A stretch of 64,000 nt of DNA. Origin: Hyphomicrobiales bacterium. Its GTDB lineage: Bacteria > Pseudomonadota > Alphaproteobacteria > Rhizobiales > Beijerinckiaceae. The position numbers and the translations under genes were made by a program. The notes under the pieces are model-generated. The model did no database searches. It saw only the letters and a list, made by a program, of their open reading frames with translations, and was not told where the DNA came from. The stretch is taken from the NCBI GenBank assembly GCA_027487245.1, contig JAIYDY010000123.1, positions 1-64,000 on the forward strand. Direction: 5' to 3'. Positions 53,488 to 62,717 of the stretch are shown here, in pieces. How positions within the stretch are numbered: the stretch's first letter is position 1; each line of letters opens with the position of its first letter.

Positions 53488-54519
53488 TCAGTTGGCGCTG
53501 GCGACGCGGGCTGCGGCAGCGCCGTTGACCACGACACGGCCCGGTCCGCTGACAGTGCCTTGCAGCACCTTCTTGGATTGCACGTTGAGCACGGAGATCA
53601 CGTCACCTTGCGCGCCGGCCTCCTGGGCCCTGGCCCGCATGGTCAGCATCAGGCCAGGCGCCTCGTAGACCACGGTGACGGTCTCGTTGCGCGCCACGAT
53701 TTCCTGACGCTGGATGTCGGAGTTGCGGACAAGCTGGCCGGCCACCATCGCCCGGCGTGCGGACTTGCCGATCACGGCCTGCATGTCGATGGCAAGATCG
53801 GTCAGTGCGCCATCACGCGGGCGGCGCTCCACCATGACATCGCCCGCCTGGAGGATGTCGCCACGGTTGATCGCCCGGATCGGCACCACGACCTCGACCG
53901 TGTCGACCATCTGGCCGGTGACGCGCGCCGGCTTCAGGCGCATCGCGGCGCTGCCGGGCATGATCAGCGTGGCGCTGACGCGGCGAGTGCGCACGTCATA
54001 GACCAGGTCCTGGGTTTGCAGAAGGCCGCGCAATTCCGGCTCGACCACAAGGCTGGGCGCGCCATTGTCGAGCGAAAGGCTGAAGCTGCGCGCATCGACA
54101 CCGTAGCGTTCCTCGATGCTGCGGCGCAGGGCTGCCTCGATGTCGGCCATGGTCAGGCGGCGCGCTGCGCGTGTCACGACAACCTGGGCCGTGCCGCCAT
54201 CATGCACCGTCTCGACGCCCTGAGCCCGCACGGCCTCGACGATGCGCAAGGACTGGATTGTCCCTGTCTCGCCCAGCGAAGGGGCGCGGAAGGCGGGCTG
54301 GCCGGCCACGTCCTGCGGCAGGCCGCTGACGAGGTCGCCGAGGGTGAGAATATCGCGGGTGGCCATGATGTCGGCCTTGACCACCGGGGCCGAGGCCCCG
54401 AACGAGGCGCGCAGCATCGGCCGGCCCGTGCCGGTCTGTGCGATGGCCGGCCATACCGCAAGCACAAGCCCGGCGCAGGCGGCAGTGATGGCAAGGGTGG
54501 TCCGGATGCGTGTCATCAT
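53488..54519 (-). CDS. flgA: P-ring assembly chaperone FlgA
   Basis: The protein has 343 residues with a signal peptide (to about 27). The C-terminal SAF domain includes INRGDILQAGDVMVERRP and RRAMVAGQLVRNSDIQ, followed by VARNETVTVVYEAPGLMLTM. FlgA guides FlgI polymerisation in the periplasm. The N-terminal half is longer than in E. coli FlgA (219 residues), as in other alphaproteobacteria. Confidence 0.95.
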   Translation of the reverse strand: MMTRIRTTLAITAACAGLVLAVWPAIAQTGTGRPMLRASFGASAPVVKADIMATRDILTLGDLVSGLPQDVAGQPAFRAPSLGETGTIQSLRIVEAVRAQGVETVHDGGTAQVVVTRAARRLTMADIEAALRRSIEERYGVDARSFSLSLDNGAPSLVVEPELRGLLQTQDLVYDVRTRRVSATLIMPGSAAMRLKPARVTGQMVDTVEVVVPIRAINRGDILQAGDVMVERRPRDGALTDLAIDMQAVIGKSARRAMVAGQLVRNSDIQRQEIVARNETVTVVYEAPGLMLTMRARAQEAGAQGDVISVLNVQSKKVLQGTVSGPGRVVVNGAAAARVASAN

Positions 54520-54525
54520 CTCACC

Positions 54526-55317
54526 TCAACCCCTGAACATCTGGCTTGTGGCCTGCATCATCTGGTCGGAGGCCGAGATGACGCGGGAGTTCATTTCGTA
54601 GGCGCGCTGGGCCGCGATCAGCGAGGAGATCTCGACCACCGCATTGACGTTGGATTCTTCCAGGTACGACTGCTGCACCGAGCCGAAGCCCTCGCCGCCG
54701 GGATTGCCATCGATGGCCGGGCCGGAGCCGGCGGTCTCGACGAACAGGTTGTCGCCGACCGATTCAAGGCCAACCCGGTTGACGAAGCGCGAGAGCTGGA
54801 TCTGTCCGAGATCCTGCGGCGCGGTCTGGCCGGGGATCAGGGCCTGCACCTGACCACTGCTGCTGATGCTGACGCTGCGGGCATTCTGCGGCACGTTGAT
54901 GCCGGGCTCGACGATGTAGCCATCCTTGGTGACGAGCTGGCCCTGGCTGTCGAGATCGAACGAACCGTCGCGGGTGTAGGCCGTCCGCCCATCCGGCATG
55001 CGGACGCGGAAGAAACCGTCGCCGCGCACCGAAAGGTCATATTCCTTGTCGGTCTGGGTCAGGTTGCCCTGCCCCATCACGCGGCCGGTGGCCACGGTCT
55101 TGACGCCGGAGCCGACGAAGGTGCCGGCCGGAACCTGCGTGCCTTGGTCGGATGTCGCCGAGCCGGCGCGCCGCAGGTGTTCGTAGAGCAGGTCCTGGAA
55201 GTGCACGCGCTGGCGCTTGTAGCCAGTGGTGCGGACGTTGGCGATGTTGTTGGAGATGACCTGGACGTTCAGTTCCTGGGCCATCATGCCGGTTGCGGCG
55301 GTGTAAAGAGCGCGCAT
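54526..55317 (-). CDS. flgG: distal rod protein FlgG
   Basis: The protein has 263 residues. MRALYTAATGMMAQELNVQVISNNIANVRTTGYKR is the classical FlgG start, and NVNAVVEISSLIAAQRAYEMNSRVI the C-terminal rod motif. It forms most of the distal rod. Its stop is 6 bp from flgA. Confidence 0.97.
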   Translation of the reverse strand: MRALYTAATGMMAQELNVQVISNNIANVRTTGYKRQRVHFQDLLYEHLRRAGSATSDQGTQVPAGTFVGSGVKTVATGRVMGQGNLTQTDKEYDLSVRGDGFFRVRMPDGRTAYTRDGSFDLDSQGQLVTKDGYIVEPGINVPQNARSVSISSSGQVQALIPGQTAPQDLGQIQLSRFVNRVGLESVGDNLFVETAGSGPAIDGNPGGEGFGSVQQSYLEESNVNAVVEISSLIAAQRAYEMNSRVISASDQMMQATSQMFRG

Positions 55318-55333
55318 GGGATGTCCTCCTCAA

Positions 55334-56080
55334 TCAGCTCTGGAGATCGGCAAGGCGGCGGATCGCGTCGCGGCGAAGTTCATCGGTGCGTCCGACCATG
55401 CTGCTGATGCTGGCATAGGCCCGCTGCACCTCGATCAGACGGCTCATTTCGAGCACTGGCTTGACGTTGGAGCGCTCGATCACCCCGGTTTCGACGCGGG
55501 CCTGCGGGCCGGCAGGCTGCGCCGGGGCCACGGACGAGAACAGGTTGGAGCCTTCGTTCCTCAGGTCGCGCGGGTTGGCGAAGCGGGCCAACCTGAGCTT
55601 GCCGCGGTTGCCCTGATCGGTGAGCACCGTGCCGTCCTCGGCGATGCGGACACCGGTTTCGTTGGTTGAAATCTCGATCGGGCCGTTCTCGCCGACCACG
55701 CGCAGGCCACCCTGCGTCACCATCTGGCCGCGCGAGTTGATTTCGAAGCCGCCATCGCGGGTGTAGCGGGTCTGGCCGTTGCCGAGCTGCACAGTGAAGT
55801 AGGCGTCGCCGCGCACGGCTGCATCCAGGGGGTTGCCGGTGCGCTCAACCATGCCGGTCGACAGGTCGATGGGTGTGCCGCGATCCACCACGAACGAGAC
55901 GCGCTTGTCCTGGTTGGGAAAGGTTTCAGCCTTGGCGACGGGCTGGACATGCTCGGCGAAGCGCACCGAACGGGCCTTGAAGCCGTTGGTGTTGATGTTG
56001 GCCACGTTGTTGGCGATCACATCCATCTCGCGCCGAAGCGCCATCTGGCGTGAAACACCGACGAGAAGCGCATTCTCCAT
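55334..56080 (-). CDS. flgF: proximal rod protein FlgF
   Basis: The protein has 248 residues. The N-terminal motif VIANNVANINTNGFKARS and the C-terminal VLEMSRLIEVQRAYASISSMV are rod-protein signatures; the SVRFAEHVQPV middle is FlgF-like. The start is ATG at MENALLVGVSRQMA, since the upstream in-frame residues are not family-like. It is the first gene of flgF-flgG-flgA-flgH. Confidence 0.95.
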   Translation of the reverse strand: MENALLVGVSRQMALRREMDVIANNVANINTNGFKARSVRFAEHVQPVAKAETFPNQDKRVSFVVDRGTPIDLSTGMVERTGNPLDAAVRGDAYFTVQLGNGQTRYTRDGGFEINSRGQMVTQGGLRVVGENGPIEISTNETGVRIAEDGTVLTDQGNRGKLRLARFANPRDLRNEGSNLFSSVAPAQPAGPQARVETGVIERSNVKPVLEMSRLIEVQRAYASISSMVGRTDELRRDAIRRLADLQS

Positions 56081-56383
56081 CGCATCGAACTCCCATGTCT
56101 TCCGCGAAAACCCGTGACGCTCCCCAGCGCGGATCTCGCACAGTGGACATCGCATCAGCCGTGCCAACTTGGCGAAGACGAGAAAAACGCATTCTTTTCA
56201 GATATTTGGAAGATTTTTTGGCTGGCCTACCAGCTGTCCTTCTCCTGCCAGGGCGGCAAAGAGAGCCCGGCAGAATTTGCCCTGCTTAACGAGGCATTAA
56301 CCATAAATCGCCACTGTGCTTGTCAGATCACGGATAGTGCAGCCGCATCATCCGCCCCGTCTCACCAAGGCTTCCCAGGTCCG
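56081..56383. other. divergent flgF/fliL regulatory region
   Basis: Three hundred bases between two flagellar operons, with an AT-rich core (TTCTTTTCAGATATTTGGAAGATTTTTT) near 56190-56220. The CtrA box lies at 56286. No gene is visible. Confidence 0.5.
56286..56300. promoter_or_regulatory. CtrA box in the flgF/fliL region
   Basis: A perfect TTAA-N7-TTAA (spacer CGAGGCA) followed by C, the complete CtrA consensus. It lies 84 bp upstream of the fliL start, a plausible promoter position for the fliL-fliM-DUF6468-motE operon. Confidence 0.75.
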
Positions 56384-56935
56384 ATGGCCAAGAAACCGAA
56401 AAACAGCGATGCCGATACCGAAGCGCCCAAGGATGGCGAAGCCGCGGAAGGCGCGGAAGGCGCGGCCAAGCCGGGCGGCATAAAGGGCCTGCTTCGCAAC
56501 AAGCTGGTTCTGGCCGGCGTCGGCGTCGTGGTGCTTGGCCTGCTGGGCGGTGGCGGCTGGTTCTTCTTCCTGAAGAAGCCCAAGGTCGATGCAGCCGAAC
56601 AGGCTGCCAAACCCCCTCCTCGCACGACCAGCTTTGTCGACATGAAGGAAATGCTGGTCAACATCGCCGGCGGTCAGCCCGGCGAACGCCAGACCATGAT
56701 CAAGGTCAAGGTCGCGCTCGAAATCGCCGATGCCAAGATGGCTCCGGATATCCAGCCGCTCCTGCCGCGCGTCGAGGACATGTTCCAGGTCTATCTGCGC
56801 GAACTCCGGCCGGCCGATCTTGAAGGCTCGGCCGGCACTTTCAGGCTGAAAGAAGAGCTGCTGCGTCGGGTCAACGCAGCCGTGCACCCCGCAAAGGTGG
56901 ACGCAGTGCTCTTCAAGGAACTTCTGGTTCAATAG
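56384..56935 (+). CDS. fliL: flagellar basal body protein FliL
   Basis: The protein has 183 residues. A charged cytoplasmic N terminus with small EGAEGA repeats is followed by one membrane helix (about 45-65). The periplasmic stomatin-like domain contains SFVDMKEMLVNIAG and ends RLKEELLRRVNAAV with a final LFKELLVQ. FliL associates with the stator around the motor. It starts the operon and is 8 bp from fliM. Confidence 0.94.
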   Translation: MAKKPKNSDADTEAPKDGEAAEGAEGAAKPGGIKGLLRNKLVLAGVGVVVLGLLGGGGWFFFLKKPKVDAAEQAAKPPPRTTSFVDMKEMLVNIAGGQPGERQTMIKVKVALEIADAKMAPDIQPLLPRVEDMFQVYLRELRPADLEGSAGTFRLKEELLRRVNAAVHPAKVDAVLFKELLVQ

Positions 56936-56943
56936 GCACGATC

Positions 56944-58131
56944 ATGAGCGAACCAGACAACAAGACCCCGGCCTCCGGCGGCGAGCAGGATAACCTCGCC
57001 AGCGAATGGGGTGCCGCACTCGCCGAGCAGGGCAGCGAGGGTGGCGGTAGCGACATGATGGCGGCCGAATGGGCCACCATGCTCGACTCGCAGAACAATT
57101 TCGACGATGCGGAAAGTGGTGTCGACCGCCTGCTCAGCCAGGACGAGATCGATTCGATGCTCGGCTTCTCGGTGGGCGAGGCGGGCGCAGGCGGGCGAGC
57201 CGGCATCCGTGCCATCGTCGATTCAGGCACCGTGTCCTACGAACGCCTGCCCATGCTCGAAATCATCTTCGAGCGCATGGTGCGGCACCTGTCGACCTCG
57301 CTGCGCAACTTCTTCAACGACAACATCGAGGTCACGCTCGATGCCATCCGCTCGGTGCGCTTCGGCGACTACGTGAACTCGATCCCTTTGCCATCGATGA
57401 TCGCCGTGTTCAGGGCAGAGGAGTGGGACAATTTCGGCCTGGTTACGGTCGAGTCCAACCTGACCTATGCGGTGCTCGACACGATGCTCGGCGGCAAGCG
57501 CGGCGACCTGCATATACGCCATGATGGCCGGCCTTTCACCACCATCGAGATGAACCTGCTCAAGCGCATGGTCGGTGTGGTCCTGACCGATGCGGAAGCG
57601 GCGTTCAGGCCGCTCTCGGCGGTCACCTTCAAGGTTGACCGGATCGAGACCAACCCGCGTTTCGCCACGATCTCGCGTCCGGCCAACGCCGCGATCCGCG
57701 TCGATCTCCGGCTGGACATGGAGGGGCGCGGTGGCGCGCTCCAGGTTCTGCTGCCCTATGCCACCATCGAGCCGGTCCGCGACCTGCTGCTGGAAAGCTT
57801 CATGGGGGAAAAGATCGGGCGCGACCCGATCTGGGAAAACCACCTCGCGACCGAAATCTATCAGGCGACGGTGCCGATCGAAGCCGTGCTCCATCAGGAA
57901 ATGATGCCGCTGTCCCGCATCATGAGCCTCGATATCGGCGACACCCTGATCTTTGACGCCAAGCCGGACCGTTTCGTCACGCTCCGCTGCGGCGATTTTG
58001 GCGTCACGGAAGGCCGCGTCGGGCGTGTCGATGACAAGATCGCGGTGCAGACCGTCGCAGCTCTGCGCCGGTCGCGCACCACGATCGGGGTGTTCGATGC
58101 ATCCGTGTCTTCGCGCAGCGAGCGCAACTGA
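56944..58131 (+). CDS. fliM: flagellar motor switch protein FliM
   Basis: The protein has 395 residues. The LLSQDEIDSMLGF motif is the FliM N-terminal signature (CheY-binding region), preceded by about 60 extra acidic residues. The middle CheC-like domain runs from YERLPMLEIIFERMVRHL, and the C-terminal SpoA-like domain is around LSRIMSLDIGDTLIFD. It forms the C-ring. Confidence 0.96.
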   Translation: MSEPDNKTPASGGEQDNLASEWGAALAEQGSEGGGSDMMAAEWATMLDSQNNFDDAESGVDRLLSQDEIDSMLGFSVGEAGAGGRAGIRAIVDSGTVSYERLPMLEIIFERMVRHLSTSLRNFFNDNIEVTLDAIRSVRFGDYVNSIPLPSMIAVFRAEEWDNFGLVTVESNLTYAVLDTMLGGKRGDLHIRHDGRPFTTIEMNLLKRMVGVVLTDAEAAFRPLSAVTFKVDRIETNPRFATISRPANAAIRVDLRLDMEGRGGALQVLLPYATIEPVRDLLLESFMGEKIGRDPIWENHLATEIYQATVPIEAVLHQEMMPLSRIMSLDIGDTLIFDAKPDRFVTLRCGDFGVTEGRVGRVDDKIAVQTVAALRRSRTTIGVFDASVSSRSERN

Positions 58132-58182
58132 CATGGCTGGACAGGCGGACCCGGCAGCGGCACGGGGGAAGGAACTGCGACC

Positions 58183-58644
58183 ATGAGCTTCACGATTGCC
58201 CTGATTGCCGACCTGCTGGTGGCGATGCTGCTGGTTGCCACGATTTCCACCTGCGTCGTGCTGTCGCGGCGGATCGAGCGGCTCAAGGCCGACGAAGGCG
58301 CCATGCGGCGCACGATCGGCGAATTGCTGGCTGCGACCGACAGTGCCGAGCGGGCGATTTCCGGCCTCAAGCTGACCCTCAACGACTGCGACAAGACCCT
58401 GGCCGAGCGTCTGCGCACCGCCGAGCGCTATGCTGCCGATCTTTCGGCGCAGATCGAGGCCGGCGAGCAGGTCATGTCGCGCATTTCCAAAATTGTCGAA
58501 GCCTCGCGCCTTGTTGCGCCGGCAGCCGCCAACACCGAAGAGGAAACGGCTTCCGCCACGACACGCAAGCTCTCGGATGCTGCTGACATGGCCGCAGCCA
58601 TCACCCAGCGCGCCGTTCGCAGGTTGGATGGTAACGCGGCATGA
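58183..58644 (+). CDS. DUF6468 membrane/coiled-coil protein
   Basis: The protein has 153 residues. One N-terminal membrane helix (IALIADLLVAMLLVATISTCVVL) is followed by a long predicted coiled coil (RRIERLKADEGAMRRTIGEL onward). Its gene is regularly found behind fliM in alphaproteobacteria. The function is unknown but presumably motor related. Confidence 0.85.
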   Translation: MSFTIALIADLLVAMLLVATISTCVVLSRRIERLKADEGAMRRTIGELLAATDSAERAISGLKLTLNDCDKTLAERLRTAERYAADLSAQIEAGEQVMSRISKIVEASRLVAPAAANTEEETASATTRKLSDAADMAAAITQRAVRRLDGNAA

Positions 58645-58675
58645 ACGGTTTTGCGGTCAGATCGCCGCTGTCATG

Positions 58676-59566
58676 ATGGATCGGCAACGCCTCATCCCTG
58701 CTGTCATTCTCGGCGCCGTCGGCTTGTTGGCGCTGAAGGCGATCTCGTGGACGGTTGGTAGCGGCGTGTCGTTCGTCCCGCTGGCAGACCAGGTGGCACC
58801 GCGGACGGCGGTCGTGCATCCCGATGGCAGTTACAACCCCAATGATTTCAGAGGCATGGTGCAGATGCTCGCCCGCGCCCGCGAGCCCTACATCATCCAC
58901 TCTCCGGACGTGACGGGCTCGGTGCCGGCCAAGGACGCGAACAAAAAGGATGCCAAGGCACCCGATGGCAAGACACCCGATGGGAAGGCCGCGGAGGCCG
59001 CAAGCCAGCCCATGCCCACCGGCCCAAACCCGAAGGACCGCTCCTCGGCGATGAACCAGGGTGAGCGCACGCCATCGAGCGCAGAGCGCGAGCTGATGGA
59101 ACGCCTCGGCGAGCGCCGCGAACAGATCGATGCCCGCCAGCGCGAACTCGACATGCGCGAGAAGCTGCTGGAGACCGCCGAGCGCAAGCTTGATGGCCGC
59201 GTTGGCGAACTGAAGGCCGTCGAGGACAAGCTCGAAGGCAAGAAGGACGACAAGGACAGCGGCGAGACCCAGGGCCTGAAGAAGCTCGTCATCATGTATG
59301 AGAACATGAAGCCGAAGGACGCAGCGCGGGTCTTCGACCGCCTGCCCTCCGACGTGCTGGTACCGATGGTGCTCCAGATGAACCCGCGCAAGATGTCCGA
59401 GGTCATGGCCTCAATGTCGGCGGAAGCGGCGGAGAAGCTCACGGTGGCCCTCGCGGTGCGCGCCCGCGCCCGGTCGGAAGGCGGCGCGGCCCCGGCCCCG
59501 GCTGCACCTGCCGGACCCAACGAGCTTCAGGCCATCACACCGGCCCAGCCAGCCAGACGCCCTTGA
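58676..59566 (+). CDS. motE: MotE-family flagellar protein
   Basis: The protein has 296 residues. A membrane helix at about 7-27 is followed by a low-complexity Lys/Asp/Pro stretch, then a coiled coil (about 140-195, LGERREQIDARQRELDMREK). The C-terminal MgtE-N-like domain has YENMKPKDAARVFDRLP and VLQMNPRKMSEVMASM. In Sinorhizobium MotE is a chaperone for the periplasmic motility protein MotC. The ATG at 58673, directly upstream, is an alternative start. Confidence 0.87.
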   Translation: MDRQRLIPAVILGAVGLLALKAISWTVGSGVSFVPLADQVAPRTAVVHPDGSYNPNDFRGMVQMLARAREPYIIHSPDVTGSVPAKDANKKDAKAPDGKTPDGKAAEAASQPMPTGPNPKDRSSAMNQGERTPSSAERELMERLGERREQIDARQRELDMREKLLETAERKLDGRVGELKAVEDKLEGKKDDKDSGETQGLKKLVIMYENMKPKDAARVFDRLPSDVLVPMVLQMNPRKMSEVMASMSAEAAEKLTVALAVRARARSEGGAAPAPAAPAGPNELQAITPAQPARRP

Positions 59567-59666
59567 TCGCCGTCTGACCGTCCGGTCGTTCCGGTGCCGT
59601 CAGCCCCGATACAGCCGCTTGCGCCCGACGTGGTCCCCGCCCATCATCACCGCGAGGACCAACGCC

Positions 59667-60041
59667 ATGATCGATTTCATCGACCAGCCCGATGCCGACT
59701 CGGGCCGCCCCTTCAGCCGCGCCACGCGGGCCGGCGGCCTGGTGTTCGTCTCGGGCCACAGCGCCCCGCACGACCCGGAACGCGGCATCTTGCGCGGTGC
59801 CACCCCGCAGGAGGAGGTGCGGCAGGCCCTTGCCGTGGTCAGCGGGATTCTCGCTGAGGCTGGCAGCAGCCTCGATCGCATCGTGCAGGTCACCATGCTG
59901 ATCACCGATCCGGCGGATTACGCCGCCTGCAACGAAGAATATGTCCGGCACTTCCCCGCAGGCCTGCCGGCTCGCCATACGGCCCGGTTCGGTGTGCCAA
60001 CCGAGGCGCGCGTGGCGTTCTCCTGCATCGCGCTGGCCTGA
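59667..60041 (+). CDS. RidA family protein
   Basis: The protein has 124 residues with the RidA/YjgF fold: RAGGLVFVSGHSAPHD and a conserved Arg-containing ARHTARFGVPTEARVAFSCIAL end. RidA deaminates reactive enamines and imines made by PLP enzymes. It is followed, 3 bp later, by a PLP aminotransferase gene, so an enzyme/detoxifier pair is likely. The pair sits about 100 bp downstream of motE. Confidence 0.9.
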   Translation: MIDFIDQPDADSGRPFSRATRAGGLVFVSGHSAPHDPERGILRGATPQEEVRQALAVVSGILAEAGSSLDRIVQVTMLITDPADYAACNEEYVRHFPAGLPARHTARFGVPTEARVAFSCIALA

Positions 60042-60044
60042 ACG

Positions 60045-61265
60045 ATGGCAGCCCCCGGAGGCGCAGGCATCGGCCCGATCAGCTGTCCCGGCAGCGGGAA
60101 CGACGCTCCCGTGTTCGGCCGCGCCCTGCTGCCGCACTGGACGCTCGAAGAGGGCATGATCTTTCTCAACCACGGCTCCTTTGGCGCGACACCGCGCCTC
60201 GTGCAGGCCGAGGCCAAACGCTGGCAAAGCCGGATGGAATCCCAGCCCGTGCGTTTCTTTCGCGATGAACTGCCTCCGGCCCTGCGCGCTGCGGCGGCGG
60301 CCCTTGCCGGCTTCGTCGGCACGGCACCGGAGCGCCTCGCCTTTGTCGAAAACGCCACCAGCGGCATCAACGCCGTGCTTCGCTCGATGCGCTGGCAGCC
60401 CGGAGACGAGATCGTCACCACATCGCATGTCTACAACGCCGTGCGACAGACGTTTGCCTTTCTGGCGACAAGCGCCGGCGTGATCAGCCTTGAAGTGCCG
60501 CTCGGCATGCCCCTGAGCGATGCAACCGCCATCACGCGCGCCATCGCGGCACGGATGACACCGCGCACGCGGCTCATCGTCATCGACCATATCGCCTCGG
60601 CCACAGCGGTTACCCTCCCGGTGAGCGAGATCGTGGCATTGGCCCGGGCCGCCGGGGTTCCGGTGCTGATCGATGGCGCGCATGCGCCCGGCATGGTCGA
60701 CCTCGCCATCGATGCGCTGGGCGCTGATTATTACGTCGGCAATTGCCACAAATGGCTGTGCTCGCCCAAGGGGGCTGCCTTTCTCGCCGTTGCACCCAAT
60801 GCTGCCGTGGCCCCGCATCCTTCGGTCATCTCGCACGGCTTCGGGCAGGGCTTCAGCGCCGAGTTCGACTGGGTCGGCACGCGCGATTGCAGCCCGTGGC
60901 TGGCCACGCCGGCGGCCATCGACCTGCATCACGCCATGGGCGGACAAGCCCTGCGCCAACGCAACACCGACCTTGCGCGCACCATGGCCACGATGCTGGC
61001 TGACGCCCTCGGCACGCAGACTGGTGCACCAACCGGGCTGTTTGGCGCGATCGCCACGATCCGCCTGCCCTTCGCGGGTCAAGGCGACTGGGTGAAGGCC
61101 CATGCCATGCGCGACTGGATCTGGAAGAACCGTCGCATGGAGTTGCTGGTCACGGCCTTCGACGGACAATTCTGGATCCGCATTTCGGCTGCGCCCTACA
61201 ATGAGGCGGCCGATTACGAGGCCATTCCCGCCGCCCTGCTTGATGCCTGGCGGGCACTGACCTGA
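60045..61265 (+). CDS. aminotransferase class V-fold PLP enzyme
   Basis: The protein has 406 residues. It resembles isopenicillin-N-epimerase-like members of class V: FLNHGSFGATPRLVQAEAKRW near the start, FVENATSGINAVLRS, IDGAHAPGMVD, and the PLP lysine in YVGNCHKWLCSPKGAAFL. Substrates of this group are varied (cysteine desulfurase, ergothioneine lyase, epimerase) and cannot be fixed here. It forms a unit with the RidA gene and ends the plus-strand flagellar run. Confidence 0.88.
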   Translation: MAAPGGAGIGPISCPGSGNDAPVFGRALLPHWTLEEGMIFLNHGSFGATPRLVQAEAKRWQSRMESQPVRFFRDELPPALRAAAAALAGFVGTAPERLAFVENATSGINAVLRSMRWQPGDEIVTTSHVYNAVRQTFAFLATSAGVISLEVPLGMPLSDATAITRAIAARMTPRTRLIVIDHIASATAVTLPVSEIVALARAAGVPVLIDGAHAPGMVDLAIDALGADYYVGNCHKWLCSPKGAAFLAVAPNAAVAPHPSVISHGFGQGFSAEFDWVGTRDCSPWLATPAAIDLHHAMGGQALRQRNTDLARTMATMLADALGTQTGAPTGLFGAIATIRLPFAGQGDWVKAHAMRDWIWKNRRMELLVTAFDGQFWIRISAAPYNEAADYEAIPAALLDAWRALT

Positions 61266-61295
61266 AAGCGAGCGCGGCCGGCAGGGCAGCGCGGA

Positions 61296-61958
61296 TTATG
61301 CAGCCTTGCGGGCAGACATCGCCAATTCGCGAAAACCGTCCTTGTCGGTGAAGCGGGATGCGTCCTCGACCTGCCGGAAAGCCGGGTCGGGCGAGTCTCC
61401 CATGTCGCAGCGGCGCACCTCGACGAAGCCCGCCGCTTCGAGATGCGCTGCCATCGAGGCGTGGTCCCACATCCACAGATGGGCGCTGCCGCCGATCATC
61501 TGCCTCAGGAAGTTGACAGGGCCTTTCGGTCGACGCTCGGCACCGAGCATGCAACTGCGCATGAAGGCACCTCCGGCATCGACGCGTCCCGCATCAAGGG
61601 CCGCCACATAGCGCCGTGCACGCTCTTCCAGATCTGGCACGATCAGCCGGAACTCACCTCCCCGGGCGAGCAGGACATGGGCCTGTCGCAACGCGGACTT
61701 GAAATCCTCGTAGCTGAGATGCTCGAGCACATGGGAGGCATACAACGCCTTCACGGTGCCGGCGGGCACCGGCAGCCCTGTTGTGATGTCGCCATAGCGA
61801 ACCGCGGCAGGGAAGGGTTGCCTGTTCCCTGACATCCGGGACAGCAAGCCCCCCAGAACGGGCAGGCGCTCAAGGCGCAGCGTCGGAGAGCTGTCAAAGT
61901 TCAGCCAGTCTTCGCCAACGGAAAAGCCGCAGCCGAACTGCACGTTCAAAGGGGTCAT
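61296..61958 (-). CDS. class I SAM-dependent methyltransferase
   Basis: The protein has 220 residues. VQFGCGFSVGEDWLNFD is a degenerate SAM-binding loop, and ASHVLEHLSYEDF followed by GGEFRLIVPDLEERARRY is the methyltransferase-11/23 core. Similar proteins act in surface-polysaccharide clusters; the target is unknown here. It is downstream of, and co-oriented with, fliX. Confidence 0.8.
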   Translation of the reverse strand: MTPLNVQFGCGFSVGEDWLNFDSSPTLRLERLPVLGGLLSRMSGNRQPFPAAVRYGDITTGLPVPAGTVKALYASHVLEHLSYEDFKSALRQAHVLLARGGEFRLIVPDLEERARRYVAALDAGRVDAGGAFMRSCMLGAERRPKGPVNFLRQMIGGSAHLWMWDHASMAAHLEAAGFVEVRRCDMGDSPDPAFRQVEDASRFTDKDGFRELAMSARKAA

Positions 61959-62073
61959 GGTCTCGCCTTGTCAGCAAGGCAACGCCGCAGCGCAGCCCGG
62001 GATCGTCAGCAGCACAAGACAAATCGCCGCGTCGGCGTCAACGCCCATGATCGTTGACAACCTGGATCGACCC

Positions 62074-62484
62074 TCAGCGGGCGAGCTTGGCCAGTTCGAC
62101 GGCCACGCGGAGTTCGATATGGCCGATCAGATCCTCCAGCCGGGGATCGTCGGTGTTCTCGCGGCGCTGTTCAAGCTGGATCTTGAGCTGGGTGAGCTGC
62201 GAGGTCGGCACGACGCCACCCAGAAGGGCGGCCTTCAGCTTGTCGAGCCCATCCAGCAGATCATGGCCACGCCTGACCTGGCGCTTCTTGCGCTCGGTCG
62301 CGTCTTCGTTCGCCTGGAGCGAGAACAATGCATCCATCGGCATCGCGCCGCTGACGCCGGCCATGCGTGCTGCTTCCGGCTGGGCGCTGCCGCCGAGCGT
62401 GAAACGGGCGCCAGTGCCTTGCGCCGGTCGCGAGCCTGAGGCGGCGGTGCGCTGGATGGCCTGTCGAGGATCGATCGGGAACAT
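62074..62484 (-). CDS. fliX: flagellar assembly regulator FliX
   Basis: The protein has 136 residues with the FliX signature in the helical C-terminal half: GHDLLDGLDKLKAALLGG and LQLEQRREN-type repeats ending LEDLIGHIELRVAVELAKL. In Caulobacter FliX couples early basal-body completion to FlbD-dependent late gene expression. It is divergent from flgI, as in Caulobacter. Confidence 0.9.
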   Translation of the reverse strand: MFPIDPRQAIQRTAASGSRPAQGTGARFTLGGSAQPEAARMAGVSGAMPMDALFSLQANEDATERKKRQVRRGHDLLDGLDKLKAALLGGVVPTSQLTQLKIQLEQRRENTDDPRLEDLIGHIELRVAVELAKLAR

Positions 62485-62717
62485 GACTGAACCTTGCGGC
62501 GAACATGGTTAACGATGCGTTTCAGACCCGGCAAATCCTGCCTCATCCGGCAGGAAACGCCGGGTCTGAAAGCGGCGATACTTGACCAAAACGCAGACAA
62601 GTTAATGATTTCATTGAATGATTGTTAAACTCCTCAGTTGGCACAACCTTCGCTAGTAATTCCGGGCGGGCTACCCTGCCCCCATTCAAACCCGGAACGA
62701 ACCAGACCGTGAGCCCC

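Noticed and set aside
53455..55407. A 650-codon open frame on the plus strand.
   Set aside because: It is antisense to flgH, flgA and flgG, all firmly identified.
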